A stretch of DNA of 64,000 nt from Clostridiales bacterium (GTDB taxonomy: Bacteria; Bacillota; Clostridia; Christensenellales; Borkfalkiaceae). Within the stretch, counting starts at the first letter, position 1; every line of letters begins with the position of its first letter. The position numbers and the translations under genes are program-made. The notes under the pieces were generated by a model. That model worked only from the letters and a program-made list of their open reading frames with translations, did not search any database and was not told the origin of the DNA. This document shows, one piece after another, positions 51,183-60,261 of the stretch. The stretch is from positions 1-64,000 of the forward strand of contig SVIX01000001.1 in the NCBI GenBank assembly GCA_015069285.1. The letters are read 5' to 3'.

Positions 51183-52202
51183 CGCGTCGCCGAAGGAGAA
51201 AAATCGATACTCCCCCCTAACCGCATATTCGTATACGCGCAAAATCTCCTCCCGTCCCGTAAGACAGGCAACGAGCATAATCAAAGTGCTCTCGGGTAAA
51301 TGAAAATTGGTAATAAGTGCGTCCACGCATTTCATTTTATAAGGCGGATAGAGGAAAATTTCCGTGTTCCCCTCGCAGGCGCGCACGAACCCTTTTTCGT
51401 CGGCAACGCTTTCCAGCGTTCGAACGCTCGTCGTTCCCACGGCTATCACCCGTCTACCCTCGCGCTTGGCTTTGTTTATCTTTTCCGCTGACTCTTCGCT
51501 AATTTGATAAAATTCAGAATGCATTTTATGGTCGGTGATAATCTCTTCGCTGACGGGACGGAACGTGCCCAACCCCACGTGCAACAACACTTCCGCTATC
51601 TCCACACCCTTATCTTTTAATTTTTGTAAAAGTTCGGGCGTAAAATGCAAGCCCGCCGTGGGCGCGGCGGCACTACCGTCCACCTTGCTGTATACCGTAT
51701 TATACCGTTCCTGATTTTGCAATTTTTCTTTTATGTACGGCGGTAACGGCATCGTGCCTACCCGTGCCAATACCTCCTCGAATACGCCGTCGTAGGTAAA
51801 TTCTACGATACGCTCCCCCGTTTCCGTAATATCTTTTACGGTAAGCGAAAGCTCGTCGGATATCGTCATCGTAACGCCGATTTTCCCTTTTTTACCGGGA
51901 CGCATCAACACTTCCCAAGTATTTTTATCGTACCGTTTTAAAAGCAAAACTTCCACCAATCCGCCGTGTTGCGTTCTGGCAAACGTTCTCGCAGGGATTA
52001 CCTTTGTGTTATTCACAACGAGCAAATCCCCGGCGTGAAGTTCGTCCACGATATTAAAAAATCGCTTATCCGTAATGCTTTTATCCTGCCTATTGTAAAC
52101 CAAAAGCCGAGAAGAATCACGCGGTTCGGCAGGCGTTTGCGCGATTCGCTCTTCGGGTAATTGGTAATAAAAATCACTTTTTTTGTACTGCACTTTTTGC
52201 AT
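51168..52202 (-). CDS. queA: S-adenosylmethionine:tRNA ribosyltransferase-isomerase QueA
   Basis: FYYQLPEERIAQTPAEPRDSSRLLV, GLHFTPELL, NFHLPESTLIMLV, C-terminal FGDACLIV. Confidence 0.98.
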   Translation of the reverse strand: MQKVQYKKSDFYYQLPEERIAQTPAEPRDSSRLLVYNRQDKSITDKRFFNIVDELHAGDLLVVNNTKVIPARTFARTQHGGLVEVLLLKRYDKNTWEVLMRPGKKGKIGVTMTISDELSLTVKDITETGERIVEFTYDGVFEEVLARVGTMPLPPYIKEKLQNQERYNTVYSKVDGSAAAPTAGLHFTPELLQKLKDKGVEIAEVLLHVGLGTFRPVSEEIITDHKMHSEFYQISEESAEKINKAKREGRRVIAVGTTSVRTLESVADEKGFVRACEGNTEIFLYPPYKMKCVDALITNFHLPESTLIMLVACLTGREEILRVYEYAVRGEYRFFSFGDACLIV

Positions 52203-52204
52203 TT

Positions 52205-53254
52205 TTATTCGTCCTCAAACAAGGAAATTTGTTTTCTTGCTTTCTCGCTCGGCGCTCTTCCCATGTGCGCGTATCCGTCTTTTAAGCAAATTCTACCCCT
52301 CGACGTCCTTGCAATAAACCCAAGTTGTAATAAGTACGGCTCGTAAACGTCTTCAATGGTATTCGCGTCCTCGCCCGTCGCCGCCGCCAGCGTTTCCAAA
52401 CCCGTCGGTCCACCGCCGAATTTATCGATGAGCGCGGAGAGTAAATTGCGGTCCGTTTGGTCCAACCCCAATTCGTCGATTTCCAAACGCGAAAGCGCAA
52501 ACCGCGCGTCCTCTTTGGTGACGGTTGCGTTCCCCTTGACCGCCGAAAAATCGCGGACGCGTTTTAACAGTCTGTTTGCGATACGGGGCGTACCTCTGCT
52601 ACGGCGGGCAATTTCCATTCCCGCGTCGTCCTCTATTGCAATTTCCAATTTATTCGCCGAGCGGGTGACGATTTCTTTGAGTTCGTCGGGCGTGTAAATT
52701 TCTAAACGGTTGATAATCCCGAATCTATCGCGAAGAGGAGGCGCGAGCATACCGATTCTCGTCGTTGCGCCGATAAGCGTAAAACGGTTGAGCGTAAAAC
52801 GGATATTGCGCGCGGACGGGCCTTTCCCGACGATAATATCTAACGCGTAGTCCTCCATCGCGGAATATAAAATTTCTTCCACGCTACGGTTCAAACGGTG
52901 AATTTCGTCGATAAACAACACGTCGCCTTCGTTTAAGTTGGTCAAGATAGCGGCAAGGTCCCCCGAACGCTCGATAGCAGGTCCGCTCGTCATTTTAATG
53001 GCTACGCCCATTTCGTTGGCGATGATGTGCGACAGGGTCGTTTTCCCCAAGCCCGGCGGGCCGTATAAAAGCACGTGGTCAAGCGCCTCTCCGCGCGCTT
53101 TCGCCGCCGTAATGTATACGCCGAGGTTTTCCTTGACCTTTTGCTGTCCGACGTAATCGCACATATTTTTGGGGCGCAGAACGTTTTCTTCTATATCGTA
53201 TTCGGTTTTTTCGGCAACGAGCAACCCTTCTTCGCCGTATTCTTCTTCAAACAT
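52205..53254 (-). CDS. ruvB: Holliday junction helicase RuvB
   Basis: [40 protein letters not shown]. Confidence 0.98.
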   Translation of the reverse strand: MFEEEYGEEGLLVAEKTEYDIEENVLRPKNMCDYVGQQKVKENLGVYITAAKARGEALDHVLLYGPPGLGKTTLSHIIANEMGVAIKMTSGPAIERSGDLAAILTNLNEGDVLFIDEIHRLNRSVEEILYSAMEDYALDIIVGKGPSARNIRFTLNRFTLIGATTRIGMLAPPLRDRFGIINRLEIYTPDELKEIVTRSANKLEIAIEDDAGMEIARRSRGTPRIANRLLKRVRDFSAVKGNATVTKEDARFALSRLEIDELGLDQTDRNLLSALIDKFGGGPTGLETLAAATGEDANTIEDVYEPYLLQLGFIARTSRGRICLKDGYAHMGRAPSEKARKQISLFEDE

Positions 53255-53298
53255 CGTTTTCTCCTTTTCTCTCTTTTTTTAATATTCTAACCTATCGA

Positions 53299-53901
53299 TT
53301 AAAGCCCCGTAAGCGCTTTTCGTATCACGTCTTCCACCGTTTTCGCGCCGTTGTCGCGCGCGCGTTTTACCGCTTGCGTGCTTTCGTTTTTGGTAAAACC
53401 TAACCCCATAAGCGCAGAAACCGCCTCTTCGTCCGCCTTGGATAACGGCGCGGTCGTTTCCGCGTTCTCCGCAAACTCTCCGCTTGCGCTAATGACTTCC
53501 ACCGCGGAAATTTTGCCGTGTAATTCAAGTACCAATTTCTCCGCGGTCTTTTTTCCTAATCCTTTCGCCGTACTTAAACGCTTTACGTCCGCCGTGGCGA
53601 TGGCTTGGGTAAGCTCGTCCGCGGACAAGCTCGTTAAAATGGACACGCCGAGTTTTGGACCTACTCCCGAAACGGAAGTCACTTTTAAAAACAGTTCCTT
53701 TTCTTTCGGCGAGGCAAACCCAAAAAGCGTTATGCCGTCCTCTTTTACCTGCAAATAGGTATACAGTTCCGCCGTTTCTCCTACCGTGATTTTACGGAAC
53801 GCACCGCCCGAACAATAAATTTCGTAGCCTACGCCGTTGACCTCCAAAATCACCGTTTCCGCCGTTACGGCAAGGGCTCTTCCTCTTAAATACGCTATCA
53901 T
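53299..53901 (-). CDS. ruvA: Holliday junction branch migration protein RuvA
   Basis: MIAYLRGRALAVTAETVILEVNGVGYEIYC; HhH motifs. Confidence 0.97.
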   Translation of the reverse strand: MIAYLRGRALAVTAETVILEVNGVGYEIYCSGGAFRKITVGETAELYTYLQVKEDGITLFGFASPKEKELFLKVTSVSGVGPKLGVSILTSLSADELTQAIATADVKRLSTAKGLGKKTAEKLVLELHGKISAVEVISASGEFAENAETTAPLSKADEEAVSALMGLGFTKNESTQAVKRARDNGAKTVEDVIRKALTGL

Positions 53902-54527
53902 TTCTTATCCTCCCCTCGTGTTGCTTTTTCTCGCGCTTTGGCAAGTTTTAACGCGCGACGGCGTTCCGCCTCTTCGATAAGCAAACTCGCCGTATCCGCG
54001 CTTGTGTTTTTTCCTCTCGTTCTCGTCATATTCCCGACCGCAAACAATTCTCCGAACCGACTCGTCGCCGAATGACAAAGGGCGACGGCGAGCGCGTCCG
54101 CGGCGTCGTCGGGGCGCGGAATACTCTTTAAATGCAGTTGCGCGGTAACGGTGGTTTGCATTTGTTTTTTATCCGCTTTCCCGTAGCCCGTCAACGCTTG
54201 TTTGATTTGGAGCGGAGTATATTCGTATAATTTTCCGCAATATTTAACGCAAGTTAAAAGCGCCACGCCACGCGCGTGCGCAACGGCAATACCCGTCGTG
54301 ATATTCTTGGCGAAAAACAATTCTTCCATCGCAATTTCGTCAGGGGAATACTCGTTCAAAATTTTTTGTAATCCCTCTTCCAAAACGGCAAGGCGCACGG
54401 GTAGCCCCTCCTCTTTGGGAGTGGTAATCACACCGCACGCTACCGCGCGGACGCTTCCTTTTGCGTCCTTTTCAATTACGCCGTACCCCAGCGTTGCCAA
54501 ACCGGGGTCAATGCCCAAAATAATCAT
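53898..54527 (-). CDS. ruvC: Crossover junction endodeoxyribonuclease RuvC
   Basis: MIILGIDPGLATLGYGVIE, PDDAADALAVALCH; start corrected to 54527. Confidence 0.97.
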   Translation of the reverse strand: MIILGIDPGLATLGYGVIEKDAKGSVRAVACGVITTPKEEGLPVRLAVLEEGLQKILNEYSPDEIAMEELFFAKNITTGIAVAHARGVALLTCVKYCGKLYEYTPLQIKQALTGYGKADKKQMQTTVTAQLHLKSIPRPDDAADALAVALCHSATSRFGELFAVGNMTRTRGKNTSADTASLLIEEAERRRALKLAKAREKATRGEDKK

Positions 54528-54663
54528 TTCATTCTCCGCGTATACTTTTTCATTCTCTATTATACCCGACGAAAAAAAATTTGTCAAGTGAGATGATTAT
54601 TAACCTTAGTAAAGTATAAAAAAAATTTTTTGGAAAAACGCTAAAAAAAACGCAAGTACCCCC

Positions 54664-54691
54664 TTGACAAAGGAAAAATGTATGTTATACT
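54664..54691 (+). promoter_or_regulatory. Near-consensus promoter TTGACA-N16-TATACT
   Basis: Located about 130 nt upstream of the small ORF at 54824. Confidence 0.75.
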
Positions 54692-54710
54692 ACCCCTTGC
54701 AACGGCAACA

Positions 54711-54740
54711 AGACGTCTATCCCTCGGCGTCTGCTTTTTT
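54711..54740 (+). promoter_or_regulatory. Leader hairpin plus T6 run (possible attenuator)
   Basis: AGACGTC-TATCCCTC-GGCGTCT followed by GCTTTTTTC. Confidence 0.5.
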
Positions 54741-54823
54741 CTTCCACGCGTGCGTAACGGCGGTTTTTCCAAAACGAAAAGGCTACCAGCCTATACTCGG
54801 AAAAGGGAGAAGGAGGAATTTTT

Positions 54824-54991
54824 ATGAAAACCGCATTGAAAAAGTTGTTTCGTCGCACCGGCATCGACGTCCTCGTTTTAGGACTCATCGAAAAACTTGC
54901 CCTCGGTCTGATTAAGAAATTGCAGGCGACCGCTGACGGCGCTCGCCGTTTCCTCGACCGATTGGAAGAACAAATACAATCAGTTTCGTAA
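54824..54991 (+). CDS. Small hypothetical 55-aa cationic/amphipathic protein
   Basis: MKTALKKLFRRTGIDVLVLGLIEKLALGLIKKLQATADGARRFLDRLEEQIQSVS; strong RBS AGAAGGAGGAA; own promoter and terminator; below the ORF-track length cutoff. Confidence 0.65.
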   Translation: MKTALKKLFRRTGIDVLVLGLIEKLALGLIKKLQATADGARRFLDRLEEQIQSVS

Positions 54992-55008
54992 CCTTTTTAC
55001 GAAAACGA

Positions 55009-55038
55009 TTATCCCCGAACTTTTGCGTTCGGGGATAA
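55009..55038. terminator. Bidirectional terminator TTATCCCCGAAC-ttttgc-GTTCGGGGATAA
   Basis: 12-bp perfect stem followed by TTTTAT. Confidence 0.85.
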
Positions 55039-55055
55039 TTTTATAAGATTGCCAG

Positions 55056-55808
55056 TTACAGTTTTTGGAATACTAATAAATATTCGTGAGCAAGAAGCAA
55101 AAAATTATGTTTTATGCTATTCGTTCTCCAAAAGCCCGTTGCTTTGCAATTATGTTGTTCTTTAATAATAATTTCTTTTGTCGTAAAACCCGCACGCTCA
55201 AATACACGCATCGTATCAAAAGCAAGCGGTTGCACCATACCTTGTTTACGGGTATCCCCCATAAGTATCGCACAAAATTTTCTCTTTTTCAACACTCTAT
55301 AGCTTTCTTTCGCAACCTCATCCATTGCGCTCAAAAAATCTTTGATTGGTAGATGAGATAAATCGTTTTTTATATCCTCGCTATACCGAATTATGTCCGC
55401 ATAAGGCGGATGCGTACAAATTAAATCTATGGTTTCGTCTTGAATAAAATCAAGACTGCGCGCATCTCCAAGACGAATCTTTACGCTCCCCGTTCGCTCC
55501 CGTTCGAACGAACATTTTTCCAAACAGCGTTCTAACGCCACAGGATTTACATCAACGCCAATACTATTTCTATTGAGCAATTTTGCCTCAACGAGCGTTG
55601 TTCCGCCACCCATAAATTGGTCTAAAACCAAATCTCCTTCTTGTGAATAGCGTAAAATAACGTTACGCGGAATATACGGCGACCAGTTCCCGCGCCATTT
55701 CGCGTCGTGCGTTGCCCATTTTCCGCGTTCGGGAAACGACCAAACCGTATTGGTTTCAAGCTGAAAATCGACAGGTTCCCATTGTGTTATTATTTGTTTT
55801 GTTTTCAT
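55056..55808 (-). CDS. DNA methyltransferase (COG0863-like), companion of DpnII-type system
   Basis: FxGxG-type SAM motif LDQFMGGGTTLVEAKLLNRNSIGVD precedes catalytic CTHPPYADI. Confidence 0.85.
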   Translation of the reverse strand: MKTKQIITQWEPVDFQLETNTVWSFPERGKWATHDAKWRGNWSPYIPRNVILRYSQEGDLVLDQFMGGGTTLVEAKLLNRNSIGVDVNPVALERCLEKCSFERERTGSVKIRLGDARSLDFIQDETIDLICTHPPYADIIRYSEDIKNDLSHLPIKDFLSAMDEVAKESYRVLKKRKFCAILMGDTRKQGMVQPLAFDTMRVFERAGFTTKEIIIKEQHNCKATGFWRTNSIKHNFLLLAHEYLLVFQKL

Positions 55809-56686
55809 TACTGTTTTATAAGTTTTTGTATAATTCCATTTTCCAAATCAGTTATATTATAAATGTGCGCTAACGAATCAAACGTTTCTTCTAAATTGTG
55901 TCTTGCTGATTTCCAACCTATGCCATCGGTAAACCATACAAAGGCAAAGCCGTCGATTTCTTTTGCTTCTTGCGCAAGCATTTTATAACTACGAGCCGTT
56001 TCATTCAATTTCGAACCTTGTGTTGAATAAAAATTCGTTTCAATTCCGTAAACAGTTTTTGCAGTTTTTACGACAAAGTCAAATCTTTTTTCTGTTTTTC
56101 CGTTGTTGGATAACGAAGAGAGGTTCACGCCCCATTTTTCTTCAATTGAAGATAATTTCATTTCTTTAAAATAGTGTCGTCCTTTGATTAATCCAGCTTT
56201 TTGCAAAAAGGATTCCACTAAATCTTCCATCAAATCTCCCCCTCGGGATTTTCTCGCGTGTGTATCAAGACCGACCTCAACCCCAAGAACGTAATCAACA
56301 AGATTATTTATAATGTGATTGGACAATAAATCGAACAACCCTGTTTCTTGCATAAAATACGTATATTCTTCAAAACAGTTATGCTCGCTTAGTCCGTGTT
56401 TGTTAAAATCAAACTGAAACGTTATCCCTCCGTTTTCGTCTTGACAATATATTTCACTTTCTCTTTTTGCCAACAATATAGGTATTACCTTCATCGTTTC
56501 AGGGTATCTTTGTAATAAATTCATAAAATCATTTTGTATATTTTTAGAGCCTACAAGAGAATTTAATATATTCAGTTCTATTTTTATATTATCTAATTTT
56601 CCATAGACTTTTTCAAAATCAACGTAAAATTTATATCCGTTAATAGACTGCCTAAAACAGCCAAACCATTCTTTGAAATTCCGCAT
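55808..56686 (-). CDS. DpnII/MboI-family type II restriction endonuclease (predicted GATC)
   Basis: Extended resemblance to R.DpnII as remembered: YTDF-KVY, LNIMNSLIGSKNIQEDF, NHLVSNLVDYVTGVEVGMDT, GSKLNETARSYKMIAEE. Confidence 0.9.
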   Translation of the reverse strand: MRNFKEWFGCFRQSINGYKFYVDFEKVYGKLDNIKIELNILNSLVGSKNIQNDFMNLLQRYPETMKVIPILLAKRESEIYCQDENGGITFQFDFNKHGLSEHNCFEEYTYFMQETGLFDLLSNHIINNLVDYVLGVEVGLDTHARKSRGGDLMEDLVESFLQKAGLIKGRHYFKEMKLSSIEEKWGVNLSSLSNNGKTEKRFDFVVKTAKTVYGIETNFYSTQGSKLNETARSYKMLAQEAKEIDGFAFVWFTDGIGWKSARHNLEETFDSLAHIYNITDLENGIIQKLIKQ

Positions 56687-56700
56687 AAAACCGTTCTCCT

Positions 56701-57771
56701 TTAGTAATTTTTTATCAAAAGTTCCGTGACGTCACCGCGTTTTTCCGCCTTACTGTTTATCATTCTCATTGCGGTAATCCGTTGTATGTTAAAATCAGCG
56801 TACAGGTCATCAAAAAAATTATCATCAAAGTTTACGTTATGCGGGTCAGAGTTACTCAACAACATCTTCACGCCCTTAGCAGATAATTTTTTATAAAAAT
56901 TTGCAAGCTCTTTTTGGTCCGTATCATCAAATTGTTTTTCCGTGTACGACGTAAATGCGGACGTACCATTTAAGGGACGATAAGGCGGATCGAAATACAC
57001 AAACGTAGACGCATCGGCAAAATGTTCCACGTCGCGATAATCACAAGAACGTATAATAACGTTTTGTAATTTTTTAGAAATATTTTCAAGATTTTCTCTG
57101 TCGCAAATCAAAGGATTTTTATATTTTCCAGAAGGAACGTTAAATTTCCCCGATTGATTTACTCTATATAATCCGTTAAAACAGGTTTTATTGAGAAAAA
57201 TAAATAACGACGCTTTTATTATGGCGTTTTCCGCACTTAACACATATTCGTTAAATCTTTCCCTTTGCTGATAATAATACGCTTGTTGACCCTCCGTATC
57301 CAACTTTTCATATTCTTCTTGAAGAACAGTCAACGCTTGTAACAATCCTTCGCAATTTTCTTTTACAGAAGTAAAAACGTTTATTAACTCTTTATTGTTA
57401 TCGCTTATATACACCTGCGCAAAAGTATATTCGTTTAAAAGCGCAAACAACAACGCACCACCCCCCACGAACGGTTCGGCGTATTTCGTAATCGTCTTCC
57501 CCATTCCTTCGGGAAGATTTGCTTTTAAAACGTCCAACGACTGCGCTTTCCCTCCAGCCCACTTCACAAAAGGGCGCGCGTTGTCTTTTTCCGTGACGGC
57601 GTTGCGTTTCATTCTCGCGTCAATAGGCTTTTCGGCGTCGCGCGGAATAAGCCACATATTACCAAGCATTGCAACGTTAGGAATTCTATTTTCGGAACAA
57701 AGAATAGACACTCTTCTTTGCGATATATTCCATTTTTCAGCGGTTTCCTTGGCGGACATATATTGAATCAT
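56701..57771 (-). CDS. Dam-family DNA adenine methyltransferase with N-terminal HTH (excisionase/MerR-like)
   Basis: FVKWAGGKAQ, EPFVGGGALLFALL, VYFDPPYRPL; N-terminus YMSAKETAEKWNISQRRVSILCSENRIPNVAMLGNMWLIPRDAEKP. Confidence 0.92.
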   Translation of the reverse strand: MIQYMSAKETAEKWNISQRRVSILCSENRIPNVAMLGNMWLIPRDAEKPIDARMKRNAVTEKDNARPFVKWAGGKAQSLDVLKANLPEGMGKTITKYAEPFVGGGALLFALLNEYTFAQVYISDNNKELINVFTSVKENCEGLLQALTVLQEEYEKLDTEGQQAYYYQQRERFNEYVLSAENAIIKASLFIFLNKTCFNGLYRVNQSGKFNVPSGKYKNPLICDRENLENISKKLQNVIIRSCDYRDVEHFADASTFVYFDPPYRPLNGTSAFTSYTEKQFDDTDQKELANFYKKLSAKGVKMLLSNSDPHNVNFDDNFFDDLYADFNIQRITAMRMINSKAEKRGDVTELLIKNY

Positions 57772-57862
57772 AACGAAAACTCCCATAAACCTTTGTGGTT
57801 ATATTATATTCTATTTTGCGAATAATATCAAGCAATTTAAGATATCCTTGTCAAAAAGTTAC

Positions 57863-57897
57863 AAAAAAAGAGTTAGCGCCTTGCTAACTCTTTTTTT
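57863..57897. terminator. Hairpin AAAAAAAGAGTTAGC/GCTAACTCTTTTTTT
   Basis: Inverted repeat with flanking A and T tracts between dus and the R-M locus. Confidence 0.8.
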
Positions 57898-58834
57898 ATT
57901 GCCACATTTCTCGCGCGATGGCTAAAATTTCGTCGGGGGTTTGCGCTTTAAAAAGTCGGTCTTTATGTATCGACGCGTCACGCTCGCCCTTGACGTAAAA
58001 CGCCCCCATCTTCCGCATAAATACCGTAGTGAACCGTTCGTCGCAACGCTCTCGCGTCCACGCCATTTGCTTTTCAAAACTTGCAAGTTTACTTTCGCCC
58101 TGCTCGCCCGTAAGCTCACAAAAAATTTGCGGATTGTATAGCGAAGCGCGCGCTATCATTACGCCGTCCGCGCCCGTTTCGTTCATAAGCTTTTGCGCGT
58201 CCGCGTCCGAAAATACACCGCCGTTGGCGATTACGGGAATTTGCAACGCTTTTTTCGCGCCTGCGATTTCTTGATAATGCACCTCGCCCGCGTACATTTT
58301 ATCTTTCGTTCTGCCGTGAACGGTGATAAGACTTGCGCCCGCTCCCTCCATTCGTTTGGCAAACTCCGTCGTTATCAATTTTTTATCCGTAATACCGATA
58401 CGCATTTTTACGGTAATAATTTTACCGCTTTTTACACATTCTTTGACGATTTTTTCCGCCAAAAGCGGATTTTCAAGCAACGCGCTCCCTTCGCCGTTTT
58501 TATAAATTTTAGGTACGGGACAGCCCATATTGATATCGACGATAGGAAAGGGCGCGAGTTTTTCGTGTTCGCACGCAAGGCGCATTACCTCCGGTTCGTT
58601 ACCGAAAATTTGCGCGGCGCAAAGCCCTTCCTTTTCGTCCGTATACAAAAGCTCTTGCGTGTTTTCGCTACCGTACTTCAAGCCCTTTGCGCTCACCATT
58701 TCGCTGTAACAAAGCCCCGCTCCGTACCCTTTGCAAAGGCGACGGAAGGCGTAATTGGTATACCCTGCCAACGGCGCTAACAACACGTTGTTTTTTATTT
58801 GAATATCCCCGATTTTTAACGGTTTTATTTGCAT
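57896..58834 (-). CDS. tRNA-dihydrouridine synthase (DusB-like)
   Basis: APLAGYTNYAFRRLCKGYGAGLCYSEMVSAKGL, DINMGCPVPKI, GRTKDKMY; start corrected to 58834 with AAGGAG RBS. Confidence 0.95.
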   Translation of the reverse strand: MQIKPLKIGDIQIKNNVLLAPLAGYTNYAFRRLCKGYGAGLCYSEMVSAKGLKYGSENTQELLYTDEKEGLCAAQIFGNEPEVMRLACEHEKLAPFPIVDINMGCPVPKIYKNGEGSALLENPLLAEKIVKECVKSGKIITVKMRIGITDKKLITTEFAKRMEGAGASLITVHGRTKDKMYAGEVHYQEIAGAKKALQIPVIANGGVFSDADAQKLMNETGADGVMIARASLYNPQIFCELTGEQGESKLASFEKQMAWTRERCDERFTTVFMRKMGAFYVKGERDASIHKDRLFKAQTPDEILAIAREMWQ

Positions 58835-60261
58835 AATTGCTCCTTTGCCCGTTGATAATAACCATCCCATTCCGACTCCGAAAGCTTGGTGACGGTTTTC
58901 CCTTCGTCAAGCGCGAGTTTTTCTGCGAGCGTAAACCGTTTTGCGAACCGTTCCGCGCTTTCTTTGAGCGCTTTTTCGCAATCGCAACCTGCTTTGCGAC
59001 CGATATTGACGATGGAGAACAGCACGTCGCCGAGTTCTTTTTCCGTTTTTTCTGCGTCGCCCGATTGATAGGCGTCGGTAAATTCGGCGATTTCCTCGTT
59101 AAATTTTGCCGTTGCGTCGGCTACGCCTGCAAAATCCATACCCGCTTTGGAGGCGCGTTTGCCTATTTTTTGCGCGCGCATCGCCGCGGGGAAACATTTC
59201 GGCACGTCGTTTACCGAATCGGCGTAGGTTACGTGATGTTTTTCTTCCTTTTTATTCTTTTCCCAAACGGACAAAGCGCCCTCTTCCTCCGTCGCCGTAT
59301 CCTGTCCGAAAACGTGCGTATGGCGGGTGATGAGTTTTTGACAAAGCCCCGTGAGTACGTCCGTCAAATTAAACGCGCCCGTTTCCGCTTTGATTACGGC
59401 GTGGAATACCGCTTGCAATAAAATATCCCCCGTTTCCTCTAAAATCTTTTCGTCGTCCTCTAAATCGATAGCGTCCACGAGTTCGTACGCCTCTTCTACC
59501 GCGGACATTTTAATACTTTCGTTTGTTTGCACTCTGTCCCAAGGGCAACCGTTGGGCGCGCGTAAACAAGCGATAATTTCCTGTAAATCGGCGATAGAAA
59601 AACGGGTTTTTTCTAAAAGCGGAATACGCTCGATGGCAAGCGCGGACGAATAGTCGTATTCCTTTTGTCTGTCCGCCTCGAATAAGTACGTTTTTTTCGT
59701 TTTGTTTTGGCAGGTATACTTTACCGCGATTTCCTCGCCGTATAAATCCCCCAAAAGGAGCTTACAATCGCTCGCCAAACCTCTATCGTCCAAATCGTAT
59801 ACGATAAGTGGCAACGCCAAATTCCCCTCTTTGGCTTTTTCCGCAAGTTCGTACGCCGACACCGCCGTATACGAACAGCCCGAAAGACCAACGGAGCGCG
59901 CAATCGCCGTCACTTTGGATACCCCGTCGATAATTTCTATCTTTCCGCGCGTTTTTCTAATAAGCGCCTTTACCGAATAATCCTCGTTTGCCGAGCCGTC
60001 GACGAGATACACCGCGTTCTCTCCGCTTTCTATCACCGCTTTCGCCAAATTTTGCGCTAAGGTGGAAAAGCTACGGCTTTTTTGGTACACGCCGTCCAAA
60101 CAGATATGCGCTACGCCGAGGTCTTTTACCGTTTGATAAGAGCGTGTGAGCGCCGTACGCACTAAAATTTTTGCGCCCGTCGCGACGGCGTTTTCAATCG
60201 CCCGTTTGCCTTTTTCCGTTAAATCGCCACGCTCGTTTCCCAAACCTATTACCGTAATCAT
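58825..60261 (-). CDS. mazG: MazG NTP pyrophosphohydrolase with N-terminal SAM/tetrapyrrole-methylase-like domain (YabN-type)
   Basis: CPWDRVQTNESIKMSAVEEAYELVDAI...EETGDILLQAVFHAVI; second MazG half at C-terminus. Confidence 0.94.
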   Translation of the reverse strand: MITVIGLGNERGDLTEKGKRAIENAVATGAKILVRTALTRSYQTVKDLGVAHICLDGVYQKSRSFSTLAQNLAKAVIESGENAVYLVDGSANEDYSVKALIRKTRGKIEIIDGVSKVTAIARSVGLSGCSYTAVSAYELAEKAKEGNLALPLIVYDLDDRGLASDCKLLLGDLYGEEIAVKYTCQNKTKKTYLFEADRQKEYDYSSALAIERIPLLEKTRFSIADLQEIIACLRAPNGCPWDRVQTNESIKMSAVEEAYELVDAIDLEDDEKILEETGDILLQAVFHAVIKAETGAFNLTDVLTGLCQKLITRHTHVFGQDTATEEEGALSVWEKNKKEEKHHVTYADSVNDVPKCFPAAMRAQKIGKRASKAGMDFAGVADATAKFNEEIAEFTDAYQSGDAEKTEKELGDVLFSIVNIGRKAGCDCEKALKESAERFAKRFTLAEKLALDEGKTVTKLSESEWDGYYQRAKEQLCK

